A DNA stretch of 64,000 nucleotides from the NCBI GenBank assembly GCA_000827205.1, contig KN832555.1, positions 3,026,669 to 3,090,668 of the forward strand, read 5' to 3'. The translations under genes and the position numbers were made by a program. Each line of letters starts with the position of its first letter. Positions within the stretch are counted from its first letter, which is position 1. The notes under the pieces are model-generated. The model was not told the origin of the DNA and did no database searches. It saw only the letters and a list, made by a program, of their open reading frames with translations. Below are positions 11,444 through 23,632 of the stretch, one piece after another. Origin of the DNA: Plicaturopsis crispa FD-325 SS-3 (Eukaryota > Basidiomycota > Agaricomycetes > Amylocorticiales > Amylocorticiaceae).

Positions 11444-11829
11444 ATGAGGTCGATGTTAACGTTTGTATGTGCGTAACCTCATGCGACTAGCCTTCAGAAC
11501 TCACTTGTATAGTACGACCGTCGCGCAATCATTGGTATGCTTCATCAAATAGCTGTACAATAAGTTGCGCTCGACTCCTCACCGCTGTACCGGCCCCCTT
11601 ATACGATCCTCGCAGCTATCATTTTCTACCAATCAAATCAATAAATTGACAGGCGGCGACGAGAGCTGCGGGACGCGACGCGACGTTGTGACGGAGATTG
11701 AGACCCACGTGGCCTATTATAATTACCGGACTGCTGTGGCTCATCGCATCTACTGCTTAAACCTCGATATATACCCTCTCTACTGTCTTTCATCTCTGGT
11801 GCTGGATAGACGACTGGCATACAACTAGC
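11444..11829. promoter_or_regulatory. Intergenic region between UNC-45 and myosin I
   Basis: 386 bp without a gene. It must contain the UNC-45 3' end and the myosin promoter. A TATATA-like stretch (ATATATACCC) lies at about 11,767, some 60 bp before the myosin start codon. Nothing else is recognised. Confidence 0.35.
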
Positions 11830-14800
11830 ATGGTATGTCGAGAAGTAATCAACTGTACACGTTATACTTAAATCAACATATAGGCACCCTCCAAGAAGGC
11901 CGGCAAGAAGGCGGCGGCGGCGCCCAAGAAAACAGGCGGGACGTCCAAGGTCGCAAAGGTGCGGCAGGAACCTCCAACTTCAACGCGATACTCTTTGATG
12001 AACCAGCAAATGCTCGCAGGCGGATTGGAAGGAGGGCTTCAAGAAGAAACAAGTCGGCGTATCCGACATGACCCTTCTCACCACTATCAGCAACGAGAGC
12101 ATCAACGAGAATCTACAGAAACGGTGGACGAATGGCGAAATCTACACTTACATTGGAGCCGTATTAATATCAGTTAACCCCTTCAAAGGTGAGCTTCACC
12201 GCCGTACACGCGCAGACTCGATACTACTGCCTCGCGACGCGCAACAGATCTCGGCATCTACACCGAGGAAACACTGGCGCGATACCGTGGAAAGAACAGG
12301 CTCGAGGTTCCGCCGCACGTCTTCAGTATCGCTGAAACGTCGTATTACAACATGAACGCCTACCACGAGAACCAGTGCGTGATCATCTCCGGGGAGTCGG
12401 GCGCGGGCAAGACGGAGGCGGCCAAACGCATCATGCAGTATATCGCAGCCGTGTCAGGTGGACAAGACAGTAGCATCCAGGAGATCAAGGACATGGTTTT
12501 GGCCACAAATCCCCTCCTGGAAAGTTTCGGTTGTGCGAAGACCCTGCGGAACAACAATTCGAGTCGACATGTAAGCCTTCCGTCGATCACGGGCATACGC
12601 CGATGCTGAATGCACACAGGGAAAATACCTCGAAATCATGTTCAACACCCAGGGTGAGCCCGTCGGTGCCCAGATCACGAATTATCTCTTGGAGAAGGGT
12701 CGGGTCGTGGGCCAGATCGAGAACGAGCGCAACTTTCACATATTCTACCAATTCACCAAGGGAGCATCCGACGAACAGCGAGGTGGGCACTGTGATTCTT
12801 TCATTGAAACTGTGTTATTCACGCGTGTCCTCAGAAATGTTCGGCCTCCAAGGCCCAGAAGCATACGCGTATACGAACCTCAGTAATTGCCTCGAGGTGC
12901 AGGGAATTAATGACGTCGATGACTTTGGCGAGACCATAGTGCGTGCATCAGCACCCTCTGTAGGTATCACTCTGATTGTGAAGCCACTTTCAGCAAGCGA
13001 TGCAAGTCATAGGTCTCAGTGCGGATGAACAAGGCGAAATCTTCCGCATGCTTGCTATCATTCTCTGGCTTGGGAACGTTCAGTTCTCCGAGCTAGATGA
13101 CGGCAACTCGCAAGTCGTGGACACCGGTGTTACTGACTTTGTAGCATATCTCATGGACGTAGACGGCGCCCTCGTACAGAAGGTCCTAACGTCGAAGGTG
13201 ATGGAGACTCAGCGAGGTGGTCGACGTGGATCGGTCTACGATGTCCCCCTCAACCCAGCACAAGCGACATCAGGAAGGGATGCTTTATCCAAGGCGATAT
13301 ATAACAATCTCTTCGAGTGGATCGTTTCGAGGATCAATGTGTCGATGAAGCCAAGAAGTGCGTCCGCCCATGTCATCGGAATCTTGGTGAGCTTCATATC
13401 GGTGTGGCGTGGTGCTAGTTATTCACGAACCCGCCGGGTAACAGGACATTTTTGGTTTCGAAATTTTCGAAGTGAGTGTCGCTTTGCCGGACTATGTACA
13501 GTACATATCTGATGCGGCCATTCTATGAAGGACAACTCCTTCGAGCAGCTCTGCATCAACTATGTCAACGAGAAGCTTCAGCAGATCTTCATTGAGCTGA
13601 CTCTCAAGACGGAGCAAGAAGAATATGTGCGGGAACAAATACAATGGAACCCCATCAAATACTTCAACAACAAGATCGTCTGCGACCTCATCGAGGAGAA
13701 GAGACCCCCTGGTATCTTCGCCGCCCTAAACGACGCTTGTGCCACGGCCCATGCGGACCCTACCGCCGCCGACAACAGCTTCATCCAACGGACTTCGCAG
13801 CTTGCACAGAACCCGCATTTCGAGTCCCGTGGCTCGCAGTTCCTCGTCCGGCACTATGCAGGCGACGTGATGTATAACGTCGCTGGTATGACGGACAAGA
13901 ACAAGGACTCGCTTGTGAAGGATCTACTGGATCTCGTTGCCGGGAGCAGCAATCAGTTCCTGCAGTCGCTGTTCCCCGACCGACCAGACCCCAACAGCAA
14001 GAAACGGCCTCCGACAGGCGGTGATCGTATCAAGGTAGATATCGTCGCTTCCTATAATGTACAGTAGGCTGAGATTATTTTTTAGCAATCGGCAGGAGCC
14101 CTTGTCGACAACCTCATGAAAGCGCAGCCGTCGTATATCCGTACCATCAAACCTAACCAGAACCGAAGTTCAACGGAATACGACTCCAAGGCTATTCTCC
14201 ATCAAATCAAGTACCTCGGTCTCCAGGAAAATATTCGCGTGCGGCGAGCTGGATTTGCCTACAGGAATACCTTTGAGAAAATGGTCGAACGGTTCTACTT
14301 ACTTTCCCCGGCGACCTCATATGCTGGAGAATACACCTGGCAGGGAGACCCGAAATCGGGCTGTCAGCAGATCCTCAAAGACACTGGTATCGCGAAAGAT
14401 GAATGGCAAATGGGCGTCACCAAGGCCTTCATCAAGAACCCGGAGACGGTAAGGTGCCCAGGTCCCCAATTGCGTGTCTACCTCTGACAGCGCCTTTCTA
14501 GCTTTTCGCACTCGAAACTATGCGAGATCGTTATTGGCACAACATGGCGGGTCGCATTCAACGTGCCTTCCGCAATTACCTCCGATACAAAACGGAGTGC
14601 GCCCGTCGCATACAGCGGTTCTGGAAGAACAACAAGGAGGGAATCGCGTATGCGCAAGTCCGGGATTACGGACACGAGATTCTTGCTGGGCGGAAGGAAC
14701 GGCGGCGTTTCAGCTTGCTCAGTTACAGGCGTTTCATGGGCGACTACTTGGACATCAACGGCAAGAGCGCACTTGGGGAGGAGCTGGCAACCGTGTGTGG

Positions 14801-16548
14801 TATTGGATGTAAGTCGCATCGGAGCTGTCTGTATATCTACCTGACCATCCTTGCAGCCGATCCTGTAACCTTCAGTTCGCGAATCCAGTTGCTCGTGGCG
14901 AAACTCGGACGCTCTAGCAAACCTAGTCCTCGCTTCATAGTCGTGGTAAGCACCATTCATCCACTTACGCCCAACGCTCCTGCTCACTCGTGGTCGAAGA
15001 CTGCCAAAGCAGTGCATATCGTCGTTGTGACGAAGGAGGGCACCACGCTCGATCGAAAAATACCTCTTGTAACTATCAAAGGCATATCTATGTCAAATCT
15101 TCGCGATGATTGGATGGTAAGAGAATCATATAAGTCCCTCCTATCCCAGTCTCGCTGACCGTGCTCGAAGATATTGAATTGTAATCCTTGCGAAGAAGGA
15201 GATCCAATTCTGCATTGCTACTTTAAGACAGAGCTAGCTGCAAATCTCATGCGTCTTACACAGGCTAGCATTAATCTGACGATCGGACCCGTGTAAGTCG
15301 ACATACATAGCTTTACGCAATGCATCACTGACGATGTGGCATAGGCTCGATTACTTGAAGAAGAAGGACAAGAAGGCGCAGATCAAGTTTATCAAGGACG
15401 AGACTGTCACCAAAGACGACACGTACAAGAGCCATACTGTGCATGTGGCGAGCGGCGAGCCACCTGGTAGCTTGTCTCGCCCTCCAGCGAAGAGGAAGCC
15501 CGGTGTCGTACGCCCAATCACTTCCGGTAAACTTCTGAAGAAAGGTGGGCCGTCGGAGGTATGTCTAATTCTTTGGTTCGCGTTGTGCTCACCCTAACAT
15601 TTTCGAGTAGAAACCGAAGGCGGCGTCTCGGCCAAAACCAGCCACTCAGCCTTTACCAGGTCATTCGGCTCCTGCGGCGGCTGCCCGACCCCCTGCCTCC
15701 ACCCCTGCAGCGCGGTCGGTTCCTGCTGCGAAACCGAATCGTAACTCTGTTCTGCCACCTCCACCACCCCCGCCCCCACCTCCAGCTCCGGCCGCTCCTG
15801 CAGAGCCTGATGTCCCCTTGTACAAGGCAAAATTCGCTTTCGAGGGCCAGGAAGGCGAAATGACCCTGAAAAAGGATGACATCGTTGAGCTAGTCGAGCA
15901 AGACGATAATGGTTGGTGGCTAGTCAAGATGGACGGCCGAGAAGGATGGGCACCCAACAACTATCTCGAATTGGTGCCTCCAAAGCCGAAGGCCCCTGCT
16001 GCTCCGCCGCCACCTCCCAATCGTCGTCTCCCCCCTTCAGCACCCGCAGCCCCTGCGGCTACTAAGCCAACGCCGGCGACAGTGCCGAAGCCCACCGTCA
16101 AAGCGATGGCTGCCGATGCCTCTGCGAAACCCGTTTCCGTGTTCCCCGGGATGGCACCATCCAATGGATCTGCGACCCCGTGGAAGAAGCCTGCAGCAAC
16201 CCAAGATAGTCCAGCCAGCTCACGACCAAGCAGTTCGGTGGGTGGAGGGAGACCCCCTCCTCCTGTCGCCACAAAGCCGAAGCCTGCGCCTCCGCCAGTC
16301 GGTGCTAAACCTGGAGCCCCGAAGCCTCCCGGAAAACCTCCTGTCCCTAGTGCTCCAAGGCCTGGGGCTGCTGCAGCGCGACCCGCAGCTCCGAAACCTC
16401 TCGGGGGCGGCGGGGGTGGGGGCGGCCCTGGTCTTGACCTAGCAGCTGCGGTAAGTACCTTGTGCATAATGATAGTGTTCCACTGTTCTGACGTCCATGA
16501 CACTCACAGCTCGCCAAACGTGCACAGAAGATCGCCGAGAACGAGTGA
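11830..16548 (+). CDS. MYO1: Class I myosin (Myo1/Myo5 type) with TH1 and SH3 tail
   Basis: Single-headed actin motor acting at cortical actin patches in endocytosis. Exons: 11830-11832, 11884-11958, 12020-12188, 12248-12570, 12620-12782, 12835-12938, 12994-13386, 13445-13471, 13531-14034, 14086-14448, 14502-14808, 14857-14945, 15000-15116, 15171-15292, 15345-15558, 15611-16450, 16510-16548; 1,283 aa, near the usual fungal length. Visible: P-loop GESGAGKT (about residue 130), switch/relay DIFGFEIFE and [17 protein letters not shown], actin-binding [12 protein letters not shown]-site Ser in RRGSVYDVP (about 357), IQ-like helices [14 protein letters not shown] and [13 protein letters not shown]1 tail (about 770-960), SH3 [16 protein letters not shown]-like domain (about 1,060-1,115) and long Pro-rich stretches. 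The TEDS Ser implies PAK/Ste20-type phosphorylation as in yeast and Aspergillus. The C-terminus ends [12 protein letters not shown] without a clear acidic DDW Arp2/3 motif. The start codon is alone in its exon. Confidence 0.95.
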
Positions 16549-16800
16549 AAGGTCGGACTAATGGCACTGTATTAAAATAAATAGAATTATGTAGATGCAG
16601 TGGTAAGGAATGTAAGGCATGGTGGATGGACCATAGGGAGTGTGCATGAGGCGGAATGCGAATGATGTTGATGCAAAGGTGAAGGTATTGATGAAGAGTT
16701 TCCAGTTTCCAGAGGGTGTCTATTACAGGCCGAGCATGATTTCGTGAAGCGAATGGATAATGTAAGTACTTAGCATACAGTGTCAGTCCCTAATCGTTGA

Positions 16801-18717
16801 TCATGACGGCGTTATGGTGATTGGTGGAGGCACAGACGACGCCGAGTCCCGCCTGACCGACGCAGCGTCTGGTTCGTCGTCGGAGTCTTCGTCGCTTCCT
16901 GACACCCGCACAAAATTGGGATGCAAGTCTGCAATCCCCAGACCGACAGTGTCATCGTTATCGGGTAGCTGGCTAGGGTCAATGTCCTCCAGAGTGACAT
17001 CGCCGCCTGAATCCCTTCGCCAGTTGCGCACCTCGTCTGCATGGAGGACCTTGGTGCCGCCTTTGGCAGTGCCAAGGAAATCCTCGGGTTTCGATTCGAG
17101 GGCTCGCTGCCCGCCAGTTATGAGGCCGTCAAGCAGAAGCTTGACGCGCTTGTACATCGCGTCCTCTGTCCCTTCCTGTGCATCGGATCCATCTTGTTCC
17201 TCGTCCTCGTCATCCTCGTCGTCGTCTTCAGCGGTGTCGTCGTGGTCAAGCGACGATTTGACGGCGCGATAGGCACGAGGGGGAAGTATTAAACGAGACT
17301 CTCGAAGTTTGCGCCGGAGGTCACGAATCTCCTTCGCTTGTCGATGTTTCGTGCTCTCGAGCGACTGATTGATTGCAAGAAGCGAGCGGTTGGTGATTTC
17401 TAGATCCGCAATCTGAGGGTGTTACTGTCAGTGGTTGGCGACGCAAAAGTCAGTCGTGCCGAGTACCTTTCGGTTAGACTTGGCCGCGGCTTTGACCTTC
17501 CGCTCCTCTCCTACATCATCATCATTGGAGTTTCCATCCCCGTCCGCGCTGTCATCGTCGTCACTATCTGCAGCCAGTGCAGCGATGTGGTTGACACTAT
17601 TCTTCAAGCTCGTCGATCGGCGGTGACGTAAACCCTGCAGACCGTTATTCATGTGAACGGAGGCAAGTGTATGCATACTTCGACTATCTGCGGAGCTCTC
17701 AGTGTGAGCCGACGCAGACGAACGCGAAATAGAGGAGCGTGAGGAGAATGAGACGGCTGATGTTGGCGGAGATACGGGTGGAAGCGGTATAGTAGCAGGA
17801 TCAACTCGTGTAGCAGATGCTGGGCGGCCATACTGGATAGCCTGGTCATCGTGTGCGGAGGCGAATGGTTGATAGTGGTGGTGATTGTTCGGAGATGGCG
17901 TCGGACGCGTCGTCGCGAAGCGGTAGGGGTTCGCAGCTGATACTGCGGTCGTTATCGGGTAAAATGTCTGCGCCTGCCCCGGGTTGGCCTGGGTATCAGG
18001 AGAGCTAGGTGCAGAGTTGAGAGTGAAAGTATGTCCAGATATGGACGGGGCGCGGGAGCGCGGTTGAGCAGATCGAGGACCGGGGTGTGGGGAGGACTCT
18101 GGTGTATTCCTCGCTAAACCAGAAACTTTGGATTTAATCCGTATTGGTTGGGCAGAGAGATGCGAAGAGGATGTAGTCGACCCGTTCCAGTCTTCAGCGC
18201 CGAGAGTAGTCTGCTCTGACGGAATGGCGCTGCTCGAGGCGGAATAGCCATGCAGTGATGCGACCGACGCCTGTCGTTGCAACGAGAAACTTCCTGGGCG
18301 CGGTCTACCTGGACTCATCTTGGACGCGTCCGTGGCCACTGTAGTCAGTGATCTCTGTCGCGAGTCTGGCGTCGATAACGCCGGAGAGCTAGGCGGTCGG
18401 ACTGTAACGCGTGCTTTCACGCTAACTGTTGGGGGAGAATTTGCGCCATTACCGGTACGAGTGGTTGGCGACTTGTATGGTGAAGGGGCCCGGGATATCG
18501 TGCTAGCACTACTGGGAGCTGTCCTGCTGGAGCTGCTTGTCGTTGACAGTGTGCTCGACACCTTGCGCACCGTCGCGCTACTGTTCACCTTCGCCCGTGG
18601 CCTCACAACATTCCCATTGCTCAGAGGAGGCGAAAGAGATGTTCCAGGAGCTGGCGAATGCGGCTTAAATGGCGACGTGGGTCTTGACCTGGGTGCGTTA
18701 CGGGAGGACGGTCGCAT
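16801..18717 (-). CDS. Ser/Pro-rich protein with C-terminal coiled coil, function unknown
   Basis: Two exons, 18717-17467 and 17412-16801, joined across a 54-nt intron; about 620 aa. The first two thirds is low-complexity Ser/Pro/Thr/Arg-rich (SRPTSPFKPHSPAPGTS and many SP/TP sites), suggesting phosphorylation and intrinsic disorder. After an acidic DSDDDDSADGDGNSNDDD stretch comes a short coiled coil (IADLEITNRSLLAINQSLES, then KHRQAKEIRDLRRKLRESR), then acidic and Ser-rich tails. The LEI-NxSLLAIN coiled coil looks like a conserved fungal module, but I cannot name a function. The start is uncertain: an upstream in-frame Met at 18,996 would add 93 residues; I prefer 18,717 because translation becomes family-like from MRPSSRN, or the true first exon may lie upstream. 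The gene converges on the myosin gene, with 252 bp between the stops. Confidence 0.7.
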
Positions 18718-19111
18718 AGAGGTGTCAATGTTGTGATAGTCGACTTTGGCAGTGACCTTGGCTGAACTGAGCTGTCTGCGTTTCGCGTGAGATATTTCTG
18801 GCTCACTTTTCGCTTCAATGGACCCTCCATGGCATCTGAAAGAACGCGGACTAGTAGAACAGGAAAAAGAGGAGGAAATGGCAGGAAACGGAGAAGCGGA
18901 CGCAGACTTTAGCAGCTCAGGATCGGCTTCACGGATCTGTGATTTGCCCCTGACCGTCGGCAGCAAAACATATTGGAAACAGTCGATGCAGCTCAAACGT
19001 TTGGACTCTCAGAAACAGATACATTTGTTGTAAAACATGGAGGGGGAGGTGTACATCGTAGTACAAAGGTACAGCTCGTGTAGTGTTCTGCGAAAAAAAA
19101 TGAGCAGGAAT

Positions 19112-19988
19112 TTATCTCAGGCCTTTCTTGGCCAGGACGTCCTCAACCACTTTCTCCACCAACACCCGCATGCCCTCCCCTCCGCCCCCACCCAGCGCAG
19201 CGACCACACTTTTCTCCACGTACTTCCCTACCATGTCTACCTCGATGTTCACTTTTGCGCCGATCGGTTTGCGGGGTAATGTGATCTTCTCCTGCGTATG
19301 TTGGATGAGCATAACGCCAAATGTGCGTTGTGCGTCGTCGACCGAGGTTAATGTCAGCGATGCGCCGTCGATCGTCACGTAGCCTTTTGGGATAAGATAG
19401 GGTAAGAGCGAAGGCCGAGTCGATGTAGGTTCCGGTAACTGGAAGAGCAGGCGAACAGAGTCACCGTCGACGCTCCGGTCCACGATAACAGCTGTTGAAT
19501 CTACGTGTGCCTTTGTGGAATTCAGTGTCGAATACAGGCGGTTATACTGCGCTGCACGTACCTGGACAAAGTGCCCTCCAAACCTGACATGTGCACCCAT
19601 CGCGCGTTCGAGATTTAGCTGATCGCCCTCCTGACGCTCTCCTAAATAGTCCGTAGCGACTTCAGCTCGTGCAATCTAGCTGCGTGCGTATAATATTTGG
19701 ACATACCCAGATCAGTCCTCTCCAAGGTCTCGTTGGCTAACCACACCTTGAACCACCCTCCGTCTTTCTCGACGTCAAATTCTGTCACGGTAAGGCACGC
19801 GCCATTCACCGCAATAGAGTCGCCGACATGACAGTCGCCTAGGATCGGTGCGGACTGGGAGATGACGAGCGTGCAGCCTCCCGCGTCACGGATGATAAAC
19901 TGGACAGTGCCCAGGTGCTCAATCTGTTGTAAAACGGTCAGCAAGCGTATATATAATGCGTACAAAGGCGTACTAGACCTGTAAACAT
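19112..19988 (-). CDS. RIB5: Riboflavin synthase
   Basis: Catalyses the dismutation of two 6,7-dimethyl-8-ribityllumazine molecules to riboflavin, the last step of vitamin B2 synthesis. Exons 19988-19974, 19923-19707, 19641-19562, 19510-19112; 236 aa, normal for the family. The N-terminus MFTGLIEHLGTV is the family hallmark and is only restored when a 15-nt first exon is joined, which fixes the start. Two homologous lumazine-binding repeats follow: one with GDSIAVNGACLTVTEF and the second with GYVTIDGASLTLTSV, plus LERAMGAHVRFGGHFVQ between them. The C-terminal VDMVGKYVEKSV is typical. It lies head to head with the D-amino-acid oxidase gene, 190 bp between start codons. Confidence 0.96.
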
Positions 19989-20178
19989 TTCTGTGTTCAA
20001 GGTGTAAACAGAACGGTGCCGGTGACTCGTTCAGCAAGTTGAAGAGGAAAGATCGTATAGCCCCTGTCTTTTGTTCCTTGCTACTTCTTCAATAGCGCAA
20101 TTCCGCTTCGAGATCCATGGCGGCGTACTTGGAAAATAGGGCAGATAGCCAAGCGATAGCCCTTTACTCTGAATTACC
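19989..20178. promoter_or_regulatory. Divergent promoter between riboflavin synthase and D-amino-acid oxidase
   Basis: 190 bp separate the two start codons. No TATA box or clear operator was seen; a pyrimidine-rich tract (TGTCTTTTGTTCCTTGCTAC) runs at about 20,067. Shared regulation is inferred from position only. Confidence 0.5.
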
Positions 20179-21648
20179 ATGTCGGAATCTCCCCGAAAGA
20201 TCGTGATTGTTGGTGCTGGCGTCATTGGGCTAACCATTGCCCACCTGCTCACCGCAGAGACGTCGAAGACGTCGGGCTGGGAGGTCTCAATCGTGGCGCG
20301 CGATATGCCTGGCGATGTCGATTCTACTGGTTGGGCTAGTCCATGGGCGGTTCGTTCTCACCTATATTCGCAAGTACGCGATTCTCAATGCGTAGGTGTG
20401 GTAGGGCGCGAATTGGTCACCTATTGGTGGCTTCGACAAGCGCGTACAAGATTGGGAGAAGGTGACCTTGTGAGCCGTCCATAATACGTTCGACTTGATA
20501 TAGGGCTATGCTCAGTTCTGTTCTTCGCATCGCCCAGCAATAAGCTATGGGACATGATCCCTAGTGGTTTGGTCATGGTGCGTCAAACTCGTTCATATTA
20601 CCAATGTGCATTTGGAAGATGATTTACTGTTGCAGAGTTTGCCATCTCGTGTTTATTCTGACGAGGAAGTGGCCGTTCCCACCGTCTGGTACGAGCATCT
20701 CGTCCGAGACGTGCGTGTTCTACCTCCTGCGCGAGCCATCCTCACCAATGTCCTGCAGTTTGCAGTCATACCTGCGGATGAAGTCCCGTCGAAATACAAG
20801 ACCGGCCTTTCCTACAAGACGCTCTCCGTCAACCCGAATATTTACATGCCATGGCTCAAATCCGAGCTTGACTCTCGTGGGGTCCAGTTCACTCGCAGGA
20901 CTCTTGCCAGCTTGGACCAGGCTGCAGAGCTAGCCGGTGCCGAGGGCATTATCATCAATGCGACGAGTCTAGGTCAGTCAGCTAAAGCCTCATCTCGAGG
21001 TACCCAAATGACCCCAATGACAGGCGCCCGCTCACTAATCGGCGTCGAGGATACGGCCGTGTATCCCATCCGGGGACAGACGATCCATGTCTACGCGCCC
21101 ACCGTCAAAGAATTTCTTTCGGACACATCGCCGGCGGGCGCGGAACATATCACTTATATCATCCCCCGTCCAGGTCCAGATGACACTGTTCTTTTGGGCG
21201 GCACCTACCAGTCGGGGAGCTGGGATACGTCTTTCGACGGACCTACAGCCGCTGGGATATTTGAGCGATGCGCGGCTTTGGCGCCGTCCCTCAAAGAGGA
21301 CCCGCGGACAAGGATCCTGGCACACGGTGTTGGCCTGAGGCCGGGAAGAAAGGGCGGCCCGCGTGTTGAGGTAGAGTGGGTTGAGCTGCCTTTGAAGGGT
21401 GCTCTCGTCCCCACGCCAGGTGAGACTCTGACAATGGCACATGGCAAACGATTGGTTATCCATGCCTGTAAGCATATTCCACTTTCACCGCACGTCATTT
21501 TCTAAGAGCCTGTGTATAGATGGATTCGGGTGAGTACTATCAAGGGTAAAGGGAATATTCCTGACATTGCATTTGCAGAGGAGCTGGCTATCAGAACTCG
21601 TGGGGCGCTGCCGAGGAGGTGCAACGATTGCTGGAGGCACATATCTAA
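20179..21648 (+). CDS. D-amino-acid oxidase (FAD-dependent)
   Basis: Oxidises D-amino acids to 2-oxo acids with release of ammonia and H2O2. Exons 20179-20349, 20405-20469, 20538-20577, 20636-20972, 21024-21467, 21520-21529, 21579-21648; 378 aa, typical length. Seen: Rossmann FAD motif KIVIVGAGVIGLTIAHLL (residues 7-24), SPWAGANWSP, the mid-protein AEGIIINATSLGARSL, and the family signature GVGLRPGRKGGPRVE (about 302-316), whose Arg binds the substrate carboxylate, followed by HAYGFGGAGYQNSWG. Exon 6 is only 10 nt, yet restores the conserved GFGGAG. The C-terminus ends RLLEAHI without a peroxisomal SKL-type signal, unlike many fungal homologues, so the location may be cytosolic. A D-aspartate oxidase specificity cannot be excluded. 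Confidence 0.93.
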
Positions 21649-21965
21649 GAAGCAGACGTGAACAGCGGCAACGGGTACTTAGCCCAACTTGTATTTCTTC
21701 CATAGTGACTAGTGACTGGTTGACATGTCGTGAGTAGCATCATGCTTGTATGTACTTTACATTGTATACACGCGGTGATGTAGAAACGACGAACATGTGA
21801 GACTAAGGAACCTGAACTTCGCAAGTTAACCGCCGGTGTCCGCGTACGCAGATGCATGAAATGCGTTTCGAAAGCAATCTATAAAAACTTCTTACAACAT
21901 AGCATCCATTAACTTGTACATGGTAACAACACCTCCGACAGATTACCCAGCCGCACGTCGTCCTA

Positions 21966-23632
21966 TCAGTCGAGCTCTTCGCTCCAACCACCTGGGATAT
22001 GTTCATCGTCCCTGCCACTCTCCCCGCTCCTCGAGTTCGACTGGCCACCCCCAGGAGGCGCGGGAGCACTAGTCCCACTGCCACCAGCGCTGGAGGCCCC
22101 GCCCATACCGAACAGCGCGCCCAAGAGACCGCCGGCGTTCGGAGGCGCGGGTCCACTACCCGGCGGACGCGGAGCGCCAGAACCAGCGCCCCCTGATGCG
22201 CCAGAGGATCCGGGTCCATGGTGCTCAGGCTGGGGGATGAGGGCATGACTGCCGGAGGGGGAGGTGAGGACACGAAAATGATACCAAAAACATGAATAAT
22301 CACCGGCAGACTGGACATGTACCGCTGGACTTCAGCCACGGGATGATGCACCCTTCGTGGAATGGGTGTTTGCACGGAAGAGTGACGACAACTTGCTCGT
22401 CGGGATCTTCCGAATCGAGCTTGAATTGCTCCTTGCATACCGCGCAGTCACGTTCTAGGAGGGGTGCTGCATGCAATCGTATTTAGCCCGTGCTATATAG
22501 AATTAACAGAGCGAGTAGACACATACATCCGCTTTCGAGGACTTCCCGAGGAAGATTTGACATTATTTCTTCTGTTGCTGGTACTGGTCGAGTGGTATTG
22601 GAGTTTTCCATCAATTGTGTTATAATTTGGTCCAGCGCTACAACGCTGATATGAAGGTGATCCTATTCTTTGTATTCATCATGACACACGCACCTTCCTG
22701 GCCAAAGACATAGTCACCCCACCTGCCACCGCCTGGACCTTCTGCATCGCCGCTCGTAGGCAGTCCAAACATGCCAGCAAATGGGTCGCCCGTGGCCCCA
22801 AACGGCCTGTTCCCCATTAACGCAAGCAGGTACTGCATCATCATGGGTCCCGTTATTTCGTTGTCTCCTCTCCCATGCGGCCCTCTTCGAAGAAAACTAA
22901 GGCGAGGGCAAGAACGATGATCAGGAAACCGCCCACGCCGAGGAGAAACAGCCCTCACTCGGACATAGTCATGGGCACCTCGTCCTGGTTTGTTGACGAG
23001 GTCGACTCCCCGCTTCCACTCCCTTGCCTTGGTCCGCGTCCCAGCGTGTTCGGCCCGCGAAGTACCCATGTTCGTCTAGAAGCTGTGTTCGGCCCTGCTA
23101 CATCAATCCTGATTCCGCGACCGGCCTACATATTCTGCGTCAAAATTTAGAGAAACGGAAATGCCGAAGACGCCACTTACCGCGGGCACTGCGCCTCCCG
23201 CACTTGGTGAGCGGGAGCGTCCTTCTGAGGGTGTACGACCCTGTCCCATTAACGCATGCAAGTTCAGCAAGAAATTGTCCATCCCGGGAGGGTAGTTGTC
23301 GGTGTCAAAATCCCCGTCATGTGCATGCTGGTGGTACTCTCGTGGATCATCGGACGGATTCTCGAGCTGTGGCGGCTTCAGCTTCAGCGTTCATCGGAAG
23401 AACGCTGCTCGCAAACCTTCTCGACGAACGTGCCATTGCATGATGCGCAGTGTGGGTCAGGGACCTAAGAGGTATTTAGTTGATTTGGAAAGCAGCCCTT
23501 CAACGCGAGCTCACCATGAGGGGTCTCATTTCGGCGTGGCACTGATTGTCGGAGATGATGTCAATTGGTATAAACTGGAGAATGAAATGCAATGACCTCG
23601 TGACAGTACCACATAGGCTCTCTGGACGACAT
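21966..23632 (-). CDS. RING-H2 E3 ubiquitin ligase, RNF115/RNF126-like
   Basis: Nine exons: 23632-23597, 23541-23515, 23464-23417, 23366-23181, 23125-22959, 22896-22694, 22637-22527, 22466-22304, 22248-21966; 407 aa. The N-terminus holds a zinc ribbon (WYCHECHAEM and DPHCASCNGTFVEK, residues 8-37). The middle has MMMQYLLALMGNR and YVFGQEALDQIITQLMENS, typical of the RNF115/126 family. The RING-H2 domain (about 264-312) shows CAVCKEQF, LPCKHPFHEGCI and WLKSSGTCPVCR, with C3H2C3 ligands. A Gly/Pro/Ser-rich tail ends in WSEELD. In animals the zinc ribbon binds ubiquitin or clients such as BAG6, and the ligase acts in protein quality control; that role here is inference. The start is fixed by recovery of the first zinc-ribbon CxxC. 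Confidence 0.9.
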
